Positions 57,901-64,000 of a DNA stretch of 64,000 nt are shown piece after piece (the stretch's first letter is position 1; each line of letters starts with the position of its first letter). Location: positions 7,936,001 to 8,000,000 of the forward strand of contig NZ_CP108938.1 of assembly GCF_036347135.1 (NCBI RefSeq), read 5' to 3'. The DNA is from Streptomyces sp. NBC_00775. GTDB taxonomy: Bacteria > Actinomycetota > Actinomycetes > Streptomycetales > Streptomycetaceae. Below the pieces are notes generated by a model, which made no database searches, had not been told where the DNA came from, and worked only from the letters and a program-made list of their open reading frames with translations. Made by a program: the position numbers and the translations under genes.

Positions 57901-58090
57901 CGATGTGGTGGGCGCCCGGCATGCCGTTGGCGGTGGGCGGGCCCTCGTAGAACACCCACTCGGGGCGGCCCTCGGACTGCTCAAGGCTCTTGGCGAAGAT
58001 CTTCTGCTCGCGCCAGAAGTCGAGCACGGCGTGCTCGAGGGCGGGCAGGTCGACCTGGGCGGGCACCTGGCGGTACTGCGGCGGTTTCAT
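54947..58090 (-). CDS. ileS: Isoleucyl-tRNA synthetase, IleRS2 type with GXHH motif
   Basis: The 1047-residue class I synthetase charges tRNA-Ile. Length and sequence fit the eukaryote-like IleRS2 branch. The first signature motif, normally HxGH, reads Gly59-Ala-His-His62 (GMPGAHHIEARVFKD). The second motif, KMSK, is intact at 600-603. The editing domain (CP1, with WTTTPWTL and GTGLVHQSPAFGEDD) and the anticodon-binding domain are present. GXHH variants of IleRS2 have been linked to very high mupirocin resistance. Expression is controlled by the T-box upstream; a GGAGGAAG ribosome site precedes the ATG. Confidence 0.96.
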   Translation of the reverse strand: MKPPQYRQVPAQVDLPALEHAVLDFWREQKIFAKSLEQSEGRPEWVFYEGPPTANGMPGAHHIEARVFKDVFPRFRTMRGYHVARKAGWDCHGLPVELAVEKELGFTTKQDIETYGIAEFNAKCRDSVTRHTDAFTELTTRMGYWVDLDDAYRTMDPEYVESVWWSLKEIFNKGLLVQDYRVAPWCPRDETGLSDHELAQGYETIVDPSVYVRFPLTSGPLAGQAALLVWTTTPWTLVSNTAVAAHPEVTYVVATNGEEKLVVAAPLVEKALGEGWETTGESFTGAEMERWSYQRPFELVEFPEPAHYVVNAEYVTTEDGTGLVHQSPAFGEDDLKVCRAYGLPVVNPVRTDGTFAEDVPLVGGVFFKKADEKLTEDLQNRGLLLKHVPYEHSYPHCWRCHTALLYYAQPSWYIRTTAIKDRLLQENEKTNWFPDSVKHGRFGDWLNNNIDWALSRSRYWGTPLPLWTCEEGHLTCVGSRAELTELTGTDQSNLDPHRPFIDEVTFACPQDGCGQTATRVPEVIDAWYDSGSMPFAQWGYPYKNKELFESRYPAQFISEAIDQTRGWFYTLMAVGTLVFDKSSYENVVCLGHILAEDGRKMSKHLGNILQPIPLMDQHGADAVRWFMAAGGSPWAARRVGHGTIQEVVRKTLLTYWNTVAFQALYARTSNWAPSEADPAPADRPVLDRWLLSELHALTDQVTQALEAYDTQRAGKLLSAFVDDLSNWYVRRSRRRFWQGDKAALRTLHEVVETVTRLMAPLTPFITERVWQDLVVPVTPGAVESVHLTSWPEADLSVIDPELSKQMVLVRRLVELGRATRAESGVKTRQPLSRALVGAVGFETLDRELHAQITEELNVSSLASLSEVGGSLVDTTAKANFRALGKRFGKGVQAVAKAIAETDAAALSLALREGTASVGVDGETVTLAPDEVIITETPREGWSVASDSGATVALDLEITEELRRAGLARDAIRLIQEARKNSGLDVADRIALRWTSTDPAVVAALSEHSPLIADEVLATDFAQGEADDTYGDPFTDESLSLTFRLRKA

Positions 58091-58100
58091 CGGCGAGCTT

Positions 58101-58411
58101 CCTCCGGCGGACTTACTGCCTTCCGTCGGAGGGACGAGAGCCTGTGCTGCTACTCAGTAGCTGCTGCGGACGCCGTCTGCGGCGCGCTCCCGCGGTACCA
58201 CCCTCCTTGGCTCCCCGGTGCTCGGTGTGCACCAGTGAGCCCCCTCATTGGGGTCGCGATGCCGGGTCTACCGGCCGCTGCTTCTCGGCTGCGGCTTTCT
58301 TCCGGCGGCTCCGGGGTGATCTTCGCGTCGCGCTCGCCCCCGGGCTTCCACCGTCCCCGGGTCGCTCCTGGCTGCGTACGCCGCTACTCGTCCCCATCCA
58401 CGCTTCTCGCT
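58101..58411 (-). promoter_or_regulatory. ileS T-box leader, translational type
   Basis: On the - strand the T-box sequence AGGGTGGTACCGCGGG is at 58204-58189. Upstream, a Stem I region contains GAAGATCACC with an ATC (Ile) specifier at 58320-58318. Downstream, CCTCCGACGG (58132-58123) can pair with CCGCCGGAGG (58110-58101), hiding the ribosome site. There is no terminator T-run, so uncharged tRNA-Ile would relieve translational sequestration. A TACACT -10-like hexamer (58423-58418) places the start of transcription near 58411. The rest of the 606-bp gap, 58424-58696, shows only the palindrome listed separately. Confidence 0.9.
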
Positions 58412-58670
58412 CCGCCCAGTGTACGGCGCCTCGCGGACAGCGGCCGACCGGTTTTCCGGGGTGTCCCGGTGGCCTGCGAGGTGACCCGAATGGCGAGGTG
58501 CGGGCGTCCGGATCCTGGGACGCCGGGCCATGCGGATTACCGGGCGGGGAGCTGGGCACAACGCATGCAGGCTTGTCCCGCGGGACCCGCGGGGCGGGCG
58601 AATCGTTGGCGTGCCCCGTTGCCGCGGGCCGGAAGTCGATTTATCGTCCCAGCACGATTCGCGCGCAAGA

Positions 58671-58683
58671 TCACAATATGTGA
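58671..58683 (+). promoter_or_regulatory. Small palindrome before the DksA-like gene
   Basis: TCACA-ATA-TGTGA is a perfect 5-3-5 palindrome ending 13 nt before the start codon, next to the GAAGGGG ribosome site. The half-sites resemble CRP half-sites but in the reverse arrangement and with shorter spacing, so the regulator is unknown. Confidence 0.35.
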
Positions 58684-58696
58684 AGGGGCCGCGGCC

Positions 58697-59716
58697 ATGG
58701 TGGCGAAGAAGACCGCCGTTCAGCAGTCGGCGTCCGGCAGATCCACGGGTCCGGCGGCCAAGGATGTGGGTGGGAAGAAGACCACGCAGGGGGCGCCCGC
58801 GACGGACGCGGTCAAGCCGGTGAAGACGGCTTCCAGGACGGCGACCAAGGCGGTGACCAAGGCGGCGACGAAGAAAACGGCCACTACGAAGACCGCGACC
58901 AAGAAAGCGGCCACCACGAAGACGGCGACCACGAAGACGGCCACCACCAAGGCCGAGACGGCCAAATCGGCGTCTACGGAGACGGCGGCGAGGAAGGCGG
59001 CGTCTACGAAGGCAGCGGCTTCGAAAACGGCATCCACGGAGACTGCGGCTTCGAAGGCGGCCGCCAAGAAGGCCACCGTGAAGAAGACGGCGGCAGCGGC
59101 GACGAAGGCGGTGGCCAAGAAGGCGGCCGGGAAGAAGACCGCGGCCAAGAAGAGCACCAGTACGGCCAAGAAGGCGGTCGCTTCCGCGGCCGAGGGTGCG
59201 GCCCAGGCCGCGAAGACGACGGGAGCCACGACGGTGGTTGCGAAGAAGACTCCTGGCACGGCCACGGCGGCGAAGAAGCCCACCCCGCTCCCCAAGGCGC
59301 GGCTCGCGGCGGCGGAGCCCGGCGAGCTCGCGGTGCGCCCCGGTGAGGACCCCTGGACCCCGGAAGAGGTCGCTGAGGCGCGCGCGGAGCTGCAGTCGGA
59401 GGCGCTGCGGCTGAGCACCGAGATCTCGTCGTCGGAGGAGGCGCTCGTGGGTCTGATGCGCGACTCCGGTGACGGCGCGGGCGACGACCAGGCGGACACG
59501 GGCACGAAGAACATCACGCGTGAGCACGAGATGGCCCTCGCGGCCAACGCGCGCGAGATGCTGGAGCAGACCGAGCGCGCGCTGGAGCGCCTGGACGCGG
59601 GCACGTACGGGCTCTGCGAGAACTGCGGCAACCCCATCGGCAAGGCGCGGATGCAGGCCTTCCCGCGGGCCACCCTGTGCGTCGAGTGCAAGCAGAAGCA
59701 GGAACGCCGCTACTGA
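58697..59716 (+). CDS. TraR/DksA-type zinc-finger protein with histone-H1-like tail
   Basis: The 339-residue protein has two parts. Residues 1 to about 200 are almost entirely Lys, Ala and Thr in KTAT/KKAA-type repeats, as in histone H1 and mycobacterial HupB tails. The C-terminal part (from about 215) holds a coiled coil (DPWTPEEVAEARAELQSEALRLSTEISSSEEAL) and a DksA/TraR zinc finger (YGLCENCGNPIGKARMQAFPRATLCVECKQKQ, four Cys). The tail probably binds DNA or RNA; the finger domain may contact RNA polymerase. The first half is a single biased repeat tract and is prone to length variation. ATG 58697 or GTG 58700 may be the start. Confidence 0.88.
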   Translation: MVAKKTAVQQSASGRSTGPAAKDVGGKKTTQGAPATDAVKPVKTASRTATKAVTKAATKKTATTKTATKKAATTKTATTKTATTKAETAKSASTETAARKAASTKAAASKTASTETAASKAAAKKATVKKTAAAATKAVAKKAAGKKTAAKKSTSTAKKAVASAAEGAAQAAKTTGATTVVAKKTPGTATAAKKPTPLPKARLAAAEPGELAVRPGEDPWTPEEVAEARAELQSEALRLSTEISSSEEALVGLMRDSGDGAGDDQADTGTKNITREHEMALAANAREMLEQTERALERLDAGTYGLCENCGNPIGKARMQAFPRATLCVECKQKQERRY

Positions 59717-59808
59717 ACGGCGCGGGAGGGCTCCTGAGCACATGGCCCCCAGGGGGTGTGCCGTACCCTCGTCCTCAGTCAGGAACCTAGGTCGAGGGAC
59801 TCACTCAC

Positions 59809-60432
59809 GTGACAGAGGCGGAGCGCATCATCGGTACGCCGGACATCCCAGGGGCGGCGGGGGCCGAGCCGGAGCAGTCCGACGAGAACGCGGCGTCGGG
59901 CGACCGGTCCGCCTCGGACGAGCCGGCCACGGACGAGCGGCCCAAGGGCAGGCGCAGGATCGCCGTCCTGTTCACGGTCGCGGCCCTGGCGTACGCCCTC
60001 GACCTCGTCAGCAAGATGATCGTGGTCGCGAAGCTGGAGCACCACGCGCCGATCGAGATCGTCGGGGACTGGCTGAAGTTCGAGGCGATCCGCAACGCGG
60101 GCGCGGCCTTCGGCTTCGGCGAGGCCTTCACCGTCATCTTCACGGTGATCGCCGCCGCCGTGATCGTGGTCATCGCCCGGCTCGCCCGCAAGCTCTACAG
60201 CCTGCCCTGGGCGATCGCGCTGGGCCTGCTGCTGGGCGGCGCGCTCGGCAACCTGACCGACCGGATCTTCCGCTCGCCGGGCGTCTTCGAGGGCGCGGTC
60301 GTCGACTTCATCGCGCCCAAGCACTTCGCGGTCTTCAACCTGGCCGACTCGGCGATCGTCTGCGGCGGCATCCTGATCGTGCTGCTGTCCTTCCGCGGGC
60401 TGGACCCGGACGGCACGGTCCACAAGGACTGA
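59809..60432 (+). CDS. lspA: Lipoprotein signal peptidase LspA
   Basis: The 207-residue membrane aspartyl protease removes signal peptides from prolipoproteins. It has four helices, with catalytic Asp151 (GNLTDRIFR) and Asp180 (FNLADSAI) and the conserved [11 protein letters not shown] 50-residue acidic, Ser/Glu-rich cytoplasmic extension precedes the first helix, longer than in E. coli. The start is GTG. A hairpin follows the gene. Confidence 0.95.
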   Translation: MTEAERIIGTPDIPGAAGAEPEQSDENAASGDRSASDEPATDERPKGRRRIAVLFTVAALAYALDLVSKMIVVAKLEHHAPIEIVGDWLKFEAIRNAGAAFGFGEAFTVIFTVIAAAVIVVIARLARKLYSLPWAIALGLLLGGALGNLTDRIFRSPGVFEGAVVDFIAPKHFAVFNLADSAIVCGGILIVLLSFRGLDPDGTVHKD

Positions 60433-60440
60433 CGGGCTCC

Positions 60441-60478
60441 CAGGGACCCCGGGTTCGCAAGGGCTCACGGGGTCCCTG
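60441..60478 (+). terminator. Hairpin after lspA
   Basis: CAGGGACCCCG (60441-60451) pairs perfectly with CGGGGTCCCTG (60468-60478) around a 16-nt loop. No T-run follows. It separates lspA from the next gene. Confidence 0.6.
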
Positions 60479-60573
60479 ACGGCTGACATACGACGTCGTC
60501 CGGGGAGTCTCCGCAGGCACTGATGTTCGGGCAGTGGTCAGGCGGTGTCGGACCCGTCCTGCATACTCGACGG

Positions 60574-61518
60574 GTGAGCACGATTCCCGAGATCCGTAAC
60601 CTGCCCGTGCCCGACGGCCTGGAGGGCGAGCGCGTCGACGCCGCCATCTCCCGTATGTTCGGCTTCTCCCGCACGAAGGCCGCCGAGCTCGCCGCGGCGG
60701 GGAAGGTCACGGTCGACGGCTCGGTGGTCGGAAAGTCCGAGCGGGTGCACGGCGGCGCCTGGCTCGAGGTGGAGATGCCGCAGGCGCCCGCGCCCGTGCA
60801 GATCGTCGCCGAGCCCGTCGAGGGCATGGAGATCGTCCACGACGACGACGACATCGTCGTGATCGTCAAGCCGGTCGGTGTGGCCGCCCACCCGAGTCCC
60901 GGCTGGACCGGTCCGACGGTGATCGGCGGACTCGCGGCGGCCGGGTACCGGATCTCGACCTCGGGTGCCGCCGAGCGCCAGGGCATCGTGCACCGGCTGG
61001 ATGTCGGCACCTCCGGGCTGATGGTCGTGGCCAAGTCGGAGCGTGCGTACACCTCGCTGAAGCGGCAGTTCAAGGAACGCACGGTCGACAAGCGTTACCA
61101 CTCGCTGGTCCAGGGACACCCCGACCCGATGAGCGGCACCATCGACGCGCCCATCGGCCGGCATCCGAACCACGACTACAAGTGGGCGGTGACGGCCGAG
61201 GGCAAGCCGTCCGTCACGCACTACGACCTGATCGAGGCGTTCCGCGCGGCCAGCCTGCTCGACATCAAGCTGGAGACCGGGCGCACCCACCAGATCCGTG
61301 TCCATATGGCCGCCCACCGGCACCCCTGCGTGGGTGACCTGACCTACGGCGCGGACCCGACGATCGCCAAGCGGCTCGGCCTCACCCGGCAGTGGCTGCA
61401 CGCGGTGCGGCTCGGCTTCGAGCACCCCGGCGACGGGCAGTGGGCGGAGTTCGCCAGCGACTACCCCGAGGACCTGCAGAACGCGCTCGACAAGGTCCGC
61501 GAGGAGAGCAACGCGTGA
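60574..61518 (+). CDS. rluD: RluA/RluD-family 23S rRNA pseudouridine synthase
   Basis: The 314-residue enzyme has an N-terminal S4 RNA-binding domain (about residues 15-65) and the RluA catalytic domain with [11 protein letters not shown] (catalytic Asp143), [10 protein letters not shown] and [15 protein letters not shown]. RluD-type enzymes modify helix 69 of 23S rRNA. The GTG at 60574 lies 6 nt after CATACT, a -10-like element, so the mRNA may be leaderless; a longer in-frame start is less likely. It overlaps the GNAT gene by 4 nt. In many bacteria this gene follows lspA, as here. Confidence 0.92.
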   Translation: MSTIPEIRNLPVPDGLEGERVDAAISRMFGFSRTKAAELAAAGKVTVDGSVVGKSERVHGGAWLEVEMPQAPAPVQIVAEPVEGMEIVHDDDDIVVIVKPVGVAAHPSPGWTGPTVIGGLAAAGYRISTSGAAERQGIVHRLDVGTSGLMVVAKSERAYTSLKRQFKERTVDKRYHSLVQGHPDPMSGTIDAPIGRHPNHDYKWAVTAEGKPSVTHYDLIEAFRAASLLDIKLETGRTHQIRVHMAAHRHPCVGDLTYGADPTIAKRLGLTRQWLHAVRLGFEHPGDGQWAEFASDYPEDLQNALDKVREESNA

Positions 61519-61982
61519 GCGACGCGTACGTGCTGCGGGTGGCCGAGGACACCGCCGACCGCGAGGCCTGCTTCGCGGTGCGCAAGGAGGTCTTCGTCGG
61601 CGAACAGGGCGTACCCGAGGACCTTGAGTACGACGCCTACGACGCCGGTGCCCTGCATGTGCTGGCCGTGCGGGAGGACGGGGTGCCGCTGGGCACCGGG
61701 CGGCTCCTGTCCGGCGAGGCCGCGGCCTCGAAGACCGACGGTGACCTGACGGTCGGCTCGCTCGGTCGGCTCGCCGTGACCAAGGCGGCGCGCGGGCTCG
61801 GCGTCGGCGCCGCGCTGGTGGGCGCCATCGAGGACGCGGCACGCGCGCGTGGACTGGCCGCGGTGGATCTGCACGCCCAGACGCAGGCGCTGGGGTTCTA
61901 CGAGCGGCTCGGGTACGTGGCGTACGGGGCGGAGTTCCCGGACGCCGGGATGCCGCACCGGGCGATGCGCAAAGCCCTGTAA
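61515..61982 (+). CDS. GNAT-family N-acetyltransferase
   Basis: The 155-residue protein of the GCN5 fold resembles the ElaA/YjcF-like branch ([21 protein letters not shown] at the start). The acetyl-CoA loop reads [26 protein letters not shown], and the C-terminal substrate strand [26 protein letters not shown] follows. The substrate is unknown. The GTG at 61515 overlaps the rluD stop by 4 nt, so the two are translated together; an acceptor linked to translation is possible but unproven. Confidence 0.9.
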   Translation: MSDAYVLRVAEDTADREACFAVRKEVFVGEQGVPEDLEYDAYDAGALHVLAVREDGVPLGTGRLLSGEAAASKTDGDLTVGSLGRLAVTKAARGLGVGAALVGAIEDAARARGLAAVDLHAQTQALGFYERLGYVAYGAEFPDAGMPHRAMRKAL

Positions 61983-62070
61983 GCGGGGATTGCGGGGATT
62001 GTCGTAGGCGCGTGGCAGGCTTGGGATCTGGCTCTTCCTTGATCGCCTAGACCTTGCCGGAGCGCTGACC

Positions 62071-63657
62071 GTGGATCAGTTGGCCCTGCTGTTCGTGCTG
62101 CTGCTCGGGGCCGTGGTGAGCGTCCCGCTCGGAGACCGGTTCGGTCTGCCGGCGCCGGTGCTGATGACGCTCCTCGGGATCGTCCTCGCGGTGGCCGATT
62201 TCGTGCCGAACGTGAGCATCCCGCCCGACCTGATCCTGCCCCTGCTGCTGCCGCCGTTGCTGTACGCGGCGGTGCGGCGCACGTCCTGGCGGCAGTTCGC
62301 GGCCAACAAACGGCCGATCTTCCTGCTCGCCGTGGCGCTGGTGTTCGTCACCACCTTCGCCGTGGCCGCCGTCGCGAGCTCGATCGTGCCGGGGCTGCCG
62401 ATCGCCGCCGCCGTGGCGCTCGGCGCGCTCGTGGCGCCGCCCGACCCGGTCGCCGCGACCGCCGTCGCGGGACAGCTCGGACTGCCGCGCCGGCTGGTGT
62501 CGATCCTGGAGGGGGAGGGGCTCTTCAACGACGTGACGGCCATCGTGCTCTATCACGTCGCGATCGCCGCCGCCGTCAGCGGCACCTTCTCGCCCTGGGG
62601 CGCCGGGCTGGACCTCGTACTGTCCGCCGTCGTCGCCGTCGCTGTCGGGCTCGCGCTCGGCTGGGCCGCGAACAAGCTGATGGACCTGCTCGGCGACGCC
62701 ACGCTGCAGATCGGGATGACGCTGCTGGTGCCGTACGCCTCGTATGTCCTGGCCGAGGAGCTGCACGGGTCCGGAGTGCTCGCCGTGCTCACCACCGCAC
62801 TGTTCCTGGCGGAGTACGCCACCCACGCCGACGACGTCATGACCCGGCTCGCCGGGTCGACCGTGTGGGACGTGGTGGACACGCTCGTCACCGGGGTCGC
62901 CTTCGGGCTCATCGGTCTTGAGCTGCACAACGCGATCCGGACAGCGGCCGGGCGCTGGGGCGAGATGCTGGGCTGGGCCGCCGCGATCGTCGTTGTCGTC
63001 GTGCTCGTACGGCTGGTGTGGCTGCTGCCGGCGACGTGGCTGACGAAACGGCTGCACGCCAAGCGGGACTACGACGAGGAGATCCCGACGTCATGGCGGG
63101 AGACCGTGGTGATGTGGTGGTCGGGGATGCGCGGGGTCGCCTCCGTCGCCCTGGCGCTGGCGATTCCGCTGGAGATGGACGACGGTTCGCCGTTCCCCGA
63201 CCGGGACGAGATCGTGTTCATCGCGTTCGGGGTGATCATGGCGACGCTGGTGCTTCAGGGGCTCACGCTGCCGTGGTTGGTCAGGAAGCTCGGGGTGCGG
63301 GCCGACACCGACGTCGAGAAGGCCTTCGAGAAGGAGCTGGCGATCCGTGCCGCGAAGGCCGCGAAGCGGAGGCTGCGGGAGATCGAGCAGGTGGAGGAGC
63401 TGCCGGAGGAGGTGTCCGAGCAGCTGCTGCGCAGAGCCTTCGACATCGGGGTGCGGATCAGTCCCGACATGGGGGACGAGGAGCGGCGCGAGGCATCTGT
63501 GCAGCGGGCTCGACGGATGAAGCGGATGCGGCGGATTCAGGGGGAGATGATGAGCGCGGCTCGGCATGAGGTGCTGTCCGCGCGGAATGAGCCGGGGGCG
63601 GATCCGGAGATCGTGGACCGGGTGCTTCGGCATCTCGACGTGCGGAGCCTGCGGTGA
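62071..63657 (+). CDS. Na+/H+ antiporter, CPA1 family
   Basis: The 528-residue protein has about twelve transmembrane helices (residues 3-400), with the CPA1 ion-site region ALVAPPDPVAATAVAGQLGLPRRLVSILEGEGLFNDVTAIVLYH as landmark (Asp of PPDP, and FND). The family motif WWSGMRGVASVALALAIP is also present. A basic and acidic cytoplasmic tail of about 130 residues (from about 400) is probably regulatory. It exchanges Na+ (or K+) for protons to control pH and salt stress. The GTG start lies 88 bp after the GNAT gene. Confidence 0.93.
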   Translation: MDQLALLFVLLLGAVVSVPLGDRFGLPAPVLMTLLGIVLAVADFVPNVSIPPDLILPLLLPPLLYAAVRRTSWRQFAANKRPIFLLAVALVFVTTFAVAAVASSIVPGLPIAAAVALGALVAPPDPVAATAVAGQLGLPRRLVSILEGEGLFNDVTAIVLYHVAIAAAVSGTFSPWGAGLDLVLSAVVAVAVGLALGWAANKLMDLLGDATLQIGMTLLVPYASYVLAEELHGSGVLAVLTTALFLAEYATHADDVMTRLAGSTVWDVVDTLVTGVAFGLIGLELHNAIRTAAGRWGEMLGWAAAIVVVVVLVRLVWLLPATWLTKRLHAKRDYDEEIPTSWRETVVMWWSGMRGVASVALALAIPLEMDDGSPFPDRDEIVFIAFGVIMATLVLQGLTLPWLVRKLGVRADTDVEKAFEKELAIRAAKAAKRRLREIEQVEELPEEVSEQLLRRAFDIGVRISPDMGDEERREASVQRARRMKRMRRIQGEMMSAARHEVLSARNEPGADPEIVDRVLRHLDVRSLR

Positions 63658-63664
63658 TCTCCCA

Positions 63665-63734
63665 CCCGCGCACCGCCCGTTTCCGGTTTCGTGACGAGTG
63701 CACGTTTCCCGTGGGGGGTTTCTCGGCGGCCGGT
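63665..63734 (+). repeat. Copy B of the dispersed intergenic element
   Basis: CCCGCGCACCGCCCGTTTC (63665-63683) is identical to the core of copy A near 14.34 kb. GTGGGGG follows at the same 46-nt offset and a GGCGGCC-type region after that. Here it lies 8 nt past the antiporter stop, between convergent genes. Confidence 0.7.
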
Positions 63735-63759
63735 GGTCCGTGGATCGATCTGACGGGTC

Positions 63760-64000
63760 TCAACCGCGGCCGGGGCCCGTCCGTGGTGGTTCGTGTGCGG
63801 TGTGGCCGTGATCCGGACGCGCTGCCGCCCCGTCCGCCCCGTCGGAATCGCCGCGCTCCGCACGCGAGGTACTGCCCGGCGATAGCACCGCGTCCGCCGT
63901 GTTGACGCGGGGGAGTGCGTAGGGGTGCTCCTCGGTCAGCCAGCGGATCATCCGCTCGCGGACCGTGACCCGTACCGTCCAGATGTCGTCCGGGTCCTTC
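63760..64000 (-). CDS. 3' end of an unrecognised gene, cut by window end
   Basis: The - strand frame is open from the window edge to a TGA at 63762-63760, giving the last 80 residues of a protein. The upstream portion (KDPDDIWTVRVTVRERMIRWLTEEHPYALPRVNTADAVL) looks like real, conserved coding sequence; the final 40 residues are low-complexity and Pro/Arg/Gly-rich. It is convergent with the antiporter gene. No family could be assigned from this fragment. Confidence 0.55.
   Translation of the reverse strand, partial: KDPDDIWTVRVTVRERMIRWLTEEHPYALPRVNTADAVLSPGSTSRAERGDSDGADGAAARPDHGHTAHEPPRTGPGRG

Noticed and set aside
54719..58690. A very long + strand open frame running through the ileS region into the DksA-like gene (over 1,600 codons)
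   Set aside because: It is antisense to ileS, whose - strand protein has full synthetase motifs. The frame is open only because of high GC; only its last 340 codons, from 58697, are a gene.

Overview
The window is chromosomal DNA from a Streptomyces or very close relative. Evidence: very high GC with strong GC bias at third codon positions, many GTG/TTG starts with GTGA or ATGA gene overlaps, a division and cell-wall (dcw) cluster containing sepF, yggT and divIVA, an actinobacterial ileS T-box, a trp leader peptide with three consecutive Trp codons, and a gene order that, from memory, follows the S. coelicolor SCO2121 to SCO207x region. It is core chromosome. I see no prophage, insertion sequence, CRISPR array, tRNA or rRNA gene.

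Layout. 1-8.9 kb: the end of a sensor kinase and its NarL-type regulator (MacS/MacR-like), a phosphofructokinase with pyrophosphate-type active-site residues, D-lactate dehydrogenase, a fused anthranilate synthase behind a Trp attenuator, a secreted DUF1906 protein, and a class II DAHP synthase. DAHP synthase and anthranilate synthase are the entry to the shikimate pathway and the first step of the Trp branch. 8.9-12.2 kb: iron and metal genes (iron-box-controlled Bfd, bacterioferritin, a molybdopterin enzyme, a His-rich membrane protein behind a copper-type operator) and endonuclease IV. 12.2-20.6 kb: a PASTA Ser/Thr kinase, thiO-thiS-thiG under a TPP riboswitch, a reductase, an Rv2175c-like DNA-binding protein, thiE and metF. 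20.7-36.1 kb: membrane and accessory functions, namely a Gln/Tyr-rich membrane protein, a carotenoid-desaturase-like flavoprotein, an ABC ATPase/YhgE/TetR operon with its operator, a HEPN protein, a methyltransferase, DUF3040, a MoxR/DUF58/transglutaminase operon and a beta carbonic anhydrase.

36.1-54.6 kb: the dcw cluster, all on the + strand: rsmH, ftsL, ftsI, murE, murF, mraY, murD, ftsW, murG, ftsQ, ftsZ, pgeF, yggS, sepF, yggT, divIVA. These genes make lipid II, synthesise septal peptidoglycan, build the Z ring and drive polar growth. Most junctions overlap by 4 nt, which suggests translational coupling. Two junctions are unusual: a degenerate array of about 33 bp repeats between rsmH and ftsL, and a small ORF with a strong ribosome binding site between murD and ftsW. 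54.6-64 kb: terminators and a long perfect palindrome, ileS on the - strand behind a translational T-box, a DksA-type zinc-finger protein with a histone-H1-like tail, lspA, an RluD-type pseudouridine synthase, a GNAT protein, a Na+/H+ antiporter, and the 3' end of an unrecognised gene.

Most notable: the ftsL repeat array; the isoleucyl-tRNA synthetase with a swapped GXHH signature in place of HXGH; the CsoR-like operator abutting a hairpin; a six-run G-tract cluster near 24.15 kb; and a dispersed repeat (near 14.3 and 63.7 kb) with a 19-nt identical core.
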